Notes under the pieces: model-generated | What the model was told of the DNA's origin: nothing | The model's input: only the letters and a program-made list of their open reading frames with translations | Database searches by the model: none | Position numbers and translations under genes: made by a program | DNA from: an uncultured Kangiellaceae bacterium | Lineage (GTDB): Bacteria > Pseudomonadota > Gammaproteobacteria > Enterobacterales > Kangiellaceae | Assembly (NCBI GenBank): GCA_905479925.1 | Contig: CAJQOL010000115.1 | Span: 1 to 47,231, forward strand | Direction of reading: 5' to 3' | DNA length: 47,231 nt | Shown: piece by piece, positions 42,609 to 47,231 of the stretch | Layout of the letters: every line of letters begins with the position of its first letter | Numbering within the stretch: the stretch's first letter is position 1

Positions 42609-43070
42609 TTGCTATTAATAGTTGGCAGTTTTATAGATTACTTGAATCTTATTTTAGTTAACCCATTTGTTCAAACATCAAACAAGAAAAAAAAACCTTT
42701 TATTTGCAAAAGCAATATAATTCAGATTTTCATCCAAAATAAAATAAACCTATAAGGTTAAAACTTATTTTAGTCTGTTAATAATCCAGAACGACTATCC
42801 ATTATCGGCTATTATTCCTTGCTTAATTACATTCAAGCCAACATCTAGCCATACAACCCGATTCTTTTGACCGTTCATCTAAAACAATATACTCATTTTA
42901 GAAGGTTTGAATGGCAATACCGAAACAATAAACTTACCAACCCATTGATAAAGTCAGTATCTGTTCAATCCTATTTCAGCACTGCCAGAATAGCGCAAAT
43001 CACACTCAAACGCCAATGATTCCAGTTGCTAGTTATTACTTAAGGAAGATAGAAGAACACCGTTAAAATA
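42609..43070. other. AT-rich intergenic stretch upstream of the NRPS
   Basis: No gene seen. It should contain the promoter of the leftward NRPS operon and the 3' end of the GNAT transcript. CTTATTTTAGT occurs twice (42648-42658 and 42764-42774), 116 bases apart. No convincing terminator or promoter pair found. Confidence 0.55.
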
Positions 43071-43670
43071 TTAGCGTTTATCTTGATTGAGCAAATAGCC
43101 TAAGTGAATCTTGACCGCTAGCCATTCTGACCGAATGATAGAATAAACCATGGTATCTCTTATTGACCCATCTGCGAGCAGTTTATGGCTACGAAGCATA
43201 CCATCCAACTTTGCTCCTAACCGCAATATAGCTCTGTTTGATGCGTGATTAAGGTAATGTGTTCTAAACTCTACCGCAATCAAATCTAACTCCTCAAACG
43301 CAAATTCAAGCATTAGACGCTTTACCGAGGTGTTAATTGCAGTTCTTTGAGCTCGCTGCGCGTACCATGTATAACCTATCTCTAAACGCCTATTTTCCAG
43401 ATCTAGGTTGCAGAACCTCGTTGAGCCGACAACTGATTGAGTGCGCTTACAAACCACTGCAAAAGCTAACGCCTTACCTTGCTCGCTTAATTGAATTGCT
43501 TGCTTTAAGTAGGCCTCGAGTTGATCCGGAGCTGGTACGGAGGTAAACCAAAGTTTATATAACTCTCCATCCTTAAGCGCACTTAGTAGACCTTGGTAGT
43601 GAATATTGCTTAATGGCTCTAGCTTGACTGTTTTGTCTTCTAGAGCCTTAGCTGTGATGCTATTGTCCAT
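43071..43670 (-). CDS. GNAT N-acetyltransferase (RimJ/RimL-like)
   Basis: 199 aa with the GNAT fold of the RimJ/RimL group (Acetyltransf_3 type): 'TVKLEPLSNIHYQGLLSAL' at the start, 'VVGSTRFCNLDLENRRLEIG' (strands 2-4), and 'NHASNRAILRLGAKLDGMLR', the characteristic C-terminal helix where N and R contact acetyl-CoA. The RxxGxG/A loop is replaced by 'QRTAINTSVKRLM', as in many of this group. Members acetylate ribosomal protein N-termini or small molecules; the substrate is not known. It stands alone between gaps of 462 and 176 bases and does not seem part of the polysaccharide locus. Confidence 0.85.
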   Translation of the reverse strand: MDNSITAKALEDKTVKLEPLSNIHYQGLLSALKDGELYKLWFTSVPAPDQLEAYLKQAIQLSEQGKALAFAVVCKRTQSVVGSTRFCNLDLENRRLEIGYTWYAQRAQRTAINTSVKRLMLEFAFEELDLIAVEFRTHYLNHASNRAILRLGAKLDGMLRSHKLLADGSIRDTMVYSIIRSEWLAVKIHLGYLLNQDKR

Positions 43671-43846
43671 ATAAACTTAACGTTTCTCGCCCATATTGAT
43701 CATCATAACAATGTATAACTACTGTTTCGATCGAACTGAATTGACTGTTTGTGGTCGCGAATCAAGTCCTATTGACTCAAATCTAATCACTTTTACTTTG
43801 CTATTTTTTTCTTATTTTATCCTATCTTATCTTATTTTCCCTATCT

Positions 43847-44269
43847 CTATTCAACGGTAACTGTGATAGTTTTTGAAACTACTGGTGGTGAGTGAGGTTG
43901 GTGCATATGGTCACCAAGAATCAACTGTAAGGTGTGTTTGCCAGGGGTAAGCTTGACCGTTGTCTCTGTTTGTCCTGCTCCAAAGTGGGTTACCTCTGCT
44001 CCCAAAGGTTTCGACATATCTGGAAGCTTTTTACCATCAATAAGAAGGTGATGATGCCCTGAATTGTGCTTTTTAACTCCTGCAGGCGATACCGTCATTC
44101 CTTTGATTCCAAAAACAACTTTAAATTCTGTACCAACGGTTGCGCCGTCTTTTGGTGAAATGATAAAGACACTTTTATCAGCTTTAGCTTCTGCTTTTTG
44201 TTCATCGCCATGGGATAAGACAACGGTTGAAAACAGCAGTACAACAAATCCTGTAATTAACTTTTTCAT
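43847..44269 (-). CDS. DUF4399 periplasmic protein
   Basis: 140 aa. Sec signal peptide (about 1-19, 'LLFSTVVLSHG'), then a single DUF4399 domain: 'SPKDGATVGTEFKVVFGIKG', 'HNSGHHHLLIDG' and 'LILGDHMHQPHSPPV'. The histidine clusters HHH and HMHxPH are conserved in the family and look like a metal site, possibly copper. Predicted Ig-like beta-sandwich in the periplasm. AAGGA lies eight bases before the ATG. Single gene between the GNAT gene and sucD; family function unknown. Confidence 0.87.
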   Translation of the reverse strand: MKKLITGFVVLLFSTVVLSHGDEQKAEAKADKSVFIISPKDGATVGTEFKVVFGIKGMTVSPAGVKKHNSGHHHLLIDGKKLPDMSKPLGAEVTHFGAGQTETTVKLTPGKHTLQLILGDHMHQPHSPPVVSKTITVTVE

Positions 44270-44395
44270 AAAAAAAATCCTTAATTCTTAACTTCAAATC
44301 TACGGTTAACGAACTACAACAAAACGGTTAATTATGAAACATAAAACCGTTCGTTGCTGACTTTAGTAAGTCGACTTTAATAATCAACCACCACT

Positions 44396-44418
44396 AAAAA
44401 AGGGCGCAAAAAACGCCC
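44396..44418 (-). terminator. Intrinsic terminator after sucD
   Basis: On the minus strand GGGCG, a seven-base T-rich loop, CGCCC (stem arms 44414-44418 and 44402-44406) and then six T residues (A run 44396-44401). It lies about 30 bases past the sucD stop codon, the expected end of the sdh-suc transcript. Confidence 0.85.
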
Positions 44419-44448
44419 CTTCATACTATTAAAAACGACAGAAATAAA

Positions 44449-45321
44449 CTACCAACCAGTAATCTCTTTTAGCGCTGAGCCGATGTCCGCAAGACTGCGC
44501 ACGGTTTTAACCCCCGCATCCTCGAGAGCTGCGAATTTTTCGTCCGCCGTTCCTTTGCCTCCGGAAATGATTGCCCCAGCGTGGCCCATTCTTTTGCCTG
44601 GAGGTGCAGTTACACCGGCAATGTAGGAAACAACAGGCTTAGTAACATTAGCTTTAATAAAAGCAGCAGCTTCTTCCTCAGCGGTTCCGCCAATCTCTCC
44701 TATCATAACAATCGCTTCAGTCTTATCGTCATTTTGGAACATCTCCAAAATATCAATAAAATTAGAACCAGGGATAGGGTCGCCGCCAATCCCAACACAA
44801 GTAGATTGACCAAAACCAGTATCGGTAGTTTGCTTAACAGCCTCGTAAGTTAGTGTGCCAGATCTAGACACTATACCTACTCGTCCAGGCTTATGAATAT
44901 GTCCAGGCATAATTCCAATTTTGCATTCTCCCGGAGTAATGACGCCTGGGCAATTAGGCCCTATTAAACGAACACCTAGTTCATCACATTTTACTTTAGC
45001 ATCAAGCATATCCAGAGTCGGTATGCCTTCGGTAATACAAACGATTAGTTGAATACCAGCGTTAGCAGCCTCTAAGATCGAGTCTTTACAAAAAGGTGCA
45101 GGTACATAGATCACCGATGCTTCTGCGCCAGTTTGTTCTACCGCTTCTTTAACAGTATTAAAAACCGGTAATCCGAGATGAGTCTGACCACCTTTACCAG
45201 GTGTAACACCACCAACCATCTTAGTACCGTATTCGATAGCTTGTTCCGAATGAAAAGTCCCCTGAGAACCAGTAAAACCTTGGCAAATAACCTTAGTGTT
45301 CTTGTCAATTAAAATACTCAT
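44449..45321 (-). CDS. sucD: Succinate-CoA ligase, alpha subunit
   Basis: 290 aa, normal length. The CoA-binding domain starts '[20 protein letters not shown]', and the ligase domain contains the active-site histidine H247 in '[18 protein letters not shown]', which carries the phosphoryl group. With SucC it converts succinyl-CoA, ADP (or GDP) and phosphate into succinate, CoA and ATP (GTP) in the TCA cycle. The start codon directly follows the sucC stop, so the two are coupled in the usual sucCD order, and a terminator follows. Assignment is secure. Confidence 0.98.
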   Translation of the reverse strand: MSILIDKNTKVICQGFTGSQGTFHSEQAIEYGTKMVGGVTPGKGGQTHLGLPVFNTVKEAVEQTGAEASVIYVPAPFCKDSILEAANAGIQLIVCITEGIPTLDMLDAKVKCDELGVRLIGPNCPGVITPGECKIGIMPGHIHKPGRVGIVSRSGTLTYEAVKQTTDTGFGQSTCVGIGGDPIPGSNFIDILEMFQNDDKTEAIVMIGEIGGTAEEEAAAFIKANVTKPVVSYIAGVTAPPGKRMGHAGAIISGGKGTADEKFAALEDAGVKTVRSLADIGSALKEITGW

Positions 45322-46488
45322 TTACTTGCCCTCCGCAGCATTAACAACTTTTTGAGCGGCATCAGCCAACCCCGTTGCTGCGATAATATTTAATCCACTA
45401 TCTGCTAATACCTGACGACCTTTATCAGCGTTATTACCTTCTAGTCGAACAACAACAGGCACTTCTACGCCAACTTCTTCCACCGCGCCAATTATTCCTT
45501 CAGCGATCAAGTCACATCTTACAATACCACCAAAAATATTCACCAATACCGCTTTAACGTTGTCATCGGTTAAAATAATCTTAAAGGCTTCAACAACGCG
45601 CTCTTTAGTCGCGCCTCCACCTACATCTAGAAAGTTTGCAGGCGAGCCACCATGAAGATTCACAATATCCATGGTACCCATTGCTAAACCAGCGCCGTTT
45701 ACCATACAACCAATATTGCCATCTAAAGCAACATAATTTAGCTCAAAAGAGGCAGCGTGCGCTTCTCTTTCATCTTCTTGAGACGGGTCATGCATGTCTC
45801 TCAATTTAGGATGGCGATAAACCGCGTTTCCATCGATTCCTATCTTAGAATCAAGACAATGTAAATCACCAGTGTCAGTGATAACAAGCGGGTTTATCTC
45901 CAATAAAGCCAAGTCTAAATCATGGAATAATTTAGATAGCTGCATAAAAATATGAGTAAACTGCTTAACCAGCTTACCTTCTAAACCTAGTTTAAACGCT
46001 AGCTCTCTTCCTTGGTAAGGCTGTGCACCAACTAATGGATCGATAGCTGCCTTGTGGATTTTCTCCGGAGTTTCTTCAGCAACTTTTTCAATTTCTACAC
46101 CACCTTCGGTAGATGCCATAAACACTACTCGTCGAGTAGAACGGTCAACGACCGCACCTAGATATAACTCGTCGGCGATATCGGTACAATCTTCTACCAA
46201 TATTTTTGACACCGGTTGCCCGTTAGCATCCGTTTGGTAGGTCACCAAGTTCTTACCTAACCACTGAGCAGCGAACTCTTTCGCTTCTTCTTTACTGCTA
46301 ATGAGCTTCACACCACCAGCTTTTCCTCGGCCACCGGCGTGAACCTGAGTTTTTACTACCCACTTATCACCGCCGATTTGCCCCGCAGCTTCAAAAGCCG
46401 CTTTAGGAGAGTCAACAGCAATTCCGTTTGATACCGGTAAACCATACTCCTTGAAGAGCTGCTTACCTTGATATTCATGTAAGTTCAT
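45322..46488 (-). CDS. sucC: Succinate-CoA ligase, beta subunit
   Basis: 388 aa, the standard length for bacterial SucC. It begins '[19 protein letters not shown]', has the ATP-grasp signature '[20 protein letters not shown]' near residue 44, and '[16 protein letters not shown]' in the C-terminal flavodoxin-like domain. It binds the nucleotide and partners SucD. It follows sdhB after about 118 bases; sucA and sucB, which lie between sdhB and sucC in E. coli, are absent here and must be elsewhere. The ribosome-binding site is weak, and a 17-bp palindrome lies upstream. Confidence 0.98.
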   Translation of the reverse strand: MNLHEYQGKQLFKEYGLPVSNGIAVDSPKAAFEAAGQIGGDKWVVKTQVHAGGRGKAGGVKLISSKEEAKEFAAQWLGKNLVTYQTDANGQPVSKILVEDCTDIADELYLGAVVDRSTRRVVFMASTEGGVEIEKVAEETPEKIHKAAIDPLVGAQPYQGRELAFKLGLEGKLVKQFTHIFMQLSKLFHDLDLALLEINPLVITDTGDLHCLDSKIGIDGNAVYRHPKLRDMHDPSQEDEREAHAASFELNYVALDGNIGCMVNGAGLAMGTMDIVNLHGGSPANFLDVGGGATKERVVEAFKIILTDDNVKAVLVNIFGGIVRCDLIAEGIIGAVEEVGVEVPVVVRLEGNNADKGRQVLADSGLNIIAATGLADAAQKVVNAAEGK

Positions 46489-46563
46489 GATTTTATTAAT
46501 CCAAATTAATATTAATGGTAGGGCGTACTACTTTACGTTTTCATAAAGTAATACGTATAAGTT

Positions 46564-46580
46564 AACTATAGACTATAGTT
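46564..46580. promoter_or_regulatory. Palindrome between sdhB and sucC
   Basis: AACTATAGACTATAGTT is a perfect 8+1+8 palindrome, 76 bases upstream of the sucC start. On the minus strand TTGAAC immediately before it and TTATAC after it are spaced 17 bases apart, a weak promoter-like pair (four and two of six matches) that would put the palindrome in the spacer. A second palindrome ATTAATATTAAT is at 46505-46516. Confidence 0.4.
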
Positions 46581-46606
46581 CAAATAGTCCTTATTAGCAT
46601 AAATGT

Positions 46607-47231
46607 TTACAAGCCGCGATTTAGTAACATGGAACGAATATGACCAATCGCCTTAGTAGGATTAAGGCCTTTAGGGCAAACACTGACGCAGTTCATAATT
46701 CCACGACACCTAAATAGGCTATAGGCATCGTCAAGATCAGATAAACGAGATTCTGTTTCGGTATCACGACTATCAATAATAAATCGATAGGCCTGAAGCA
46801 ATCCCGAAGGACCAACAAATTTGTCTGGATTCCACCAGAAAGACGGGCAAGATGTGCTACAACAAGCACACAAAATGCACTCGTAAAGGCCATCTAATTT
46901 TTCTCTATCTTCGGGAGACTGCAAGTGTTCGCGAACTGGCTGCTCGTCGTCATTAATCAGGTATGGTCTTATTTTTTCATACTGTCGATAGAACTGAGTC
47001 ATATCGACCACTAAATCGCGTATTACCGGCAGACCAGGTAATGGTCTTACACTTATTTTCTTTCCTTTCAGTGAAGATAGCGGTGTTATGCAAGCTAATG
47101 CATTCTTACCATTGACGTTTATGCCGTCGGATCCGCAAACACCTTCTCGGCAAGACCGTCGAAATCCAATGGTCGGATCTTGCTCTTTAAGCAGAATAAG
47201 AGCATCCAATAACATCATATCCGAACCTGCC
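46607..47231 (-). CDS. sdhB: Succinate dehydrogenase iron-sulfur subunit (5' end outside the window)
   Basis: C-terminal ~207 residues; the reading frame is open to the window edge (…[10 protein letters not shown]), so the start lies beyond 47231. The three cluster motifs are present: part of the [2Fe-2S] site '[11 protein letters not shown]', the [4Fe-4S] site '[12 protein letters not shown]', and the [3Fe-4S] site '[17 protein letters not shown]'. Together with SdhA and membrane anchors SdhCD (presumably upstream, outside) it passes electrons from succinate to quinone at the inner membrane. It is followed by sucC on the same strand. Confidence 0.97.
   Translation of the reverse strand, partial: AGSDMMLLDALILLKEQDPTIGFRRSCREGVCGSDGINVNGKNALACITPLSSLKGKKISVRPLPGLPVIRDLVVDMTQFYRQYEKIRPYLINDDEQPVREHLQSPEDREKLDGLYECILCACCSTSCPSFWWNPDKFVGPSGLLQAYRFIIDSRDTETESRLSDLDDAYSLFRCRGIMNCVSVCPKGLNPTKAIGHIRSMLLNRGL

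Noticed and set aside
46607..47218. Full-length sdhB starting at the ATG at 47218
   Set aside because: The frame continues upstream to the window edge with SdhB-like residues, and the [2Fe-2S] domain would be incomplete.

Overview
The window looks like the chromosome of an AT-leaning gammaproteobacterium, probably marine. The evidence is the SdhB, SucC and SucD proteins, Shine-Dalgarno sites of the AAGGA/GGAG type, lipoproteins with LAAC/LSAC lipoboxes, and a Gram-negative Wza/Wzx-type polysaccharide locus with an outer-membrane barrel. A Kangiella/Aliikangiella-like or similar lineage is a guess that only a marker-gene tree can settle. I see no phage, transposase, tRNA, rRNA or CRISPR.

Region by region. 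(1) 178-7398, almost all minus strand: a serine beta-lactamase-like hydrolase; a tight operon of two DUF1538 membrane proteins, a PII-like protein and a CBS-domain protein (a probable regulated cation/proton antiporter); a DUF599 membrane protein; a small cysteine-containing protein; and an esterase-TPR protein. (2) 7541-15945, minus strand: three tandem paralogues of a secreted beta-helix protein carrying 2, 5 and 0 copies of an ~82-residue four-cysteine repeat in front of the same core. (3) 16214-21868, plus strand: an arylsulfotransferase-like protein, two small membrane proteins, a PAPS-type sulfotransferase, a CapK/PaaK-like adenylate-forming enzyme and a glycosyltransferase. (4) 22036-37187, minus strand: a large exopolysaccharide operon. 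In transcription order it encodes an initiating phosphoglycosyltransferase, Wza-like export lipoprotein, Wzz-like chain-length protein, a tyrosine-kinase-like protein with degenerate nucleotide-binding motifs, outer-membrane barrel, deacetylase, GT2, GT4, O-antigen-ligase-like polymerase, a deacetylase-like protein, a second deacetylase, a Wzx flippase and an APH-like kinase. (5) 37738-42608, minus strand: a two-gene operon of a C-A-PCP-hydrolase NRPS whose adenylation pocket reads as the serine code, plus an alpha/beta hydrolase with Cys in the nucleophile position. (6) 43071-47231, minus strand: a GNAT acetyltransferase, a DUF4399 protein, sucD, sucC and the 3' part of sdhB.

How it works together. 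Regions 3-5 form one polysaccharide locus. EpsB_2-type initiation, glycosyltransferases, Wzx flipping, Wzy-like polymerisation and Wzz/Wza export make the backbone; deacetylases, sulfotransferases and possibly the serine-loading NRPS decorate it. The core proteins resemble those of exosortase A/PEP-CTERM loci, but no exosortase, PEP-CTERM protein, XrtA-type ATPase or FemAB protein is in the window. The beta-helix trio next door may bind or cleave a polysaccharide, perhaps the one made here; that is inference.
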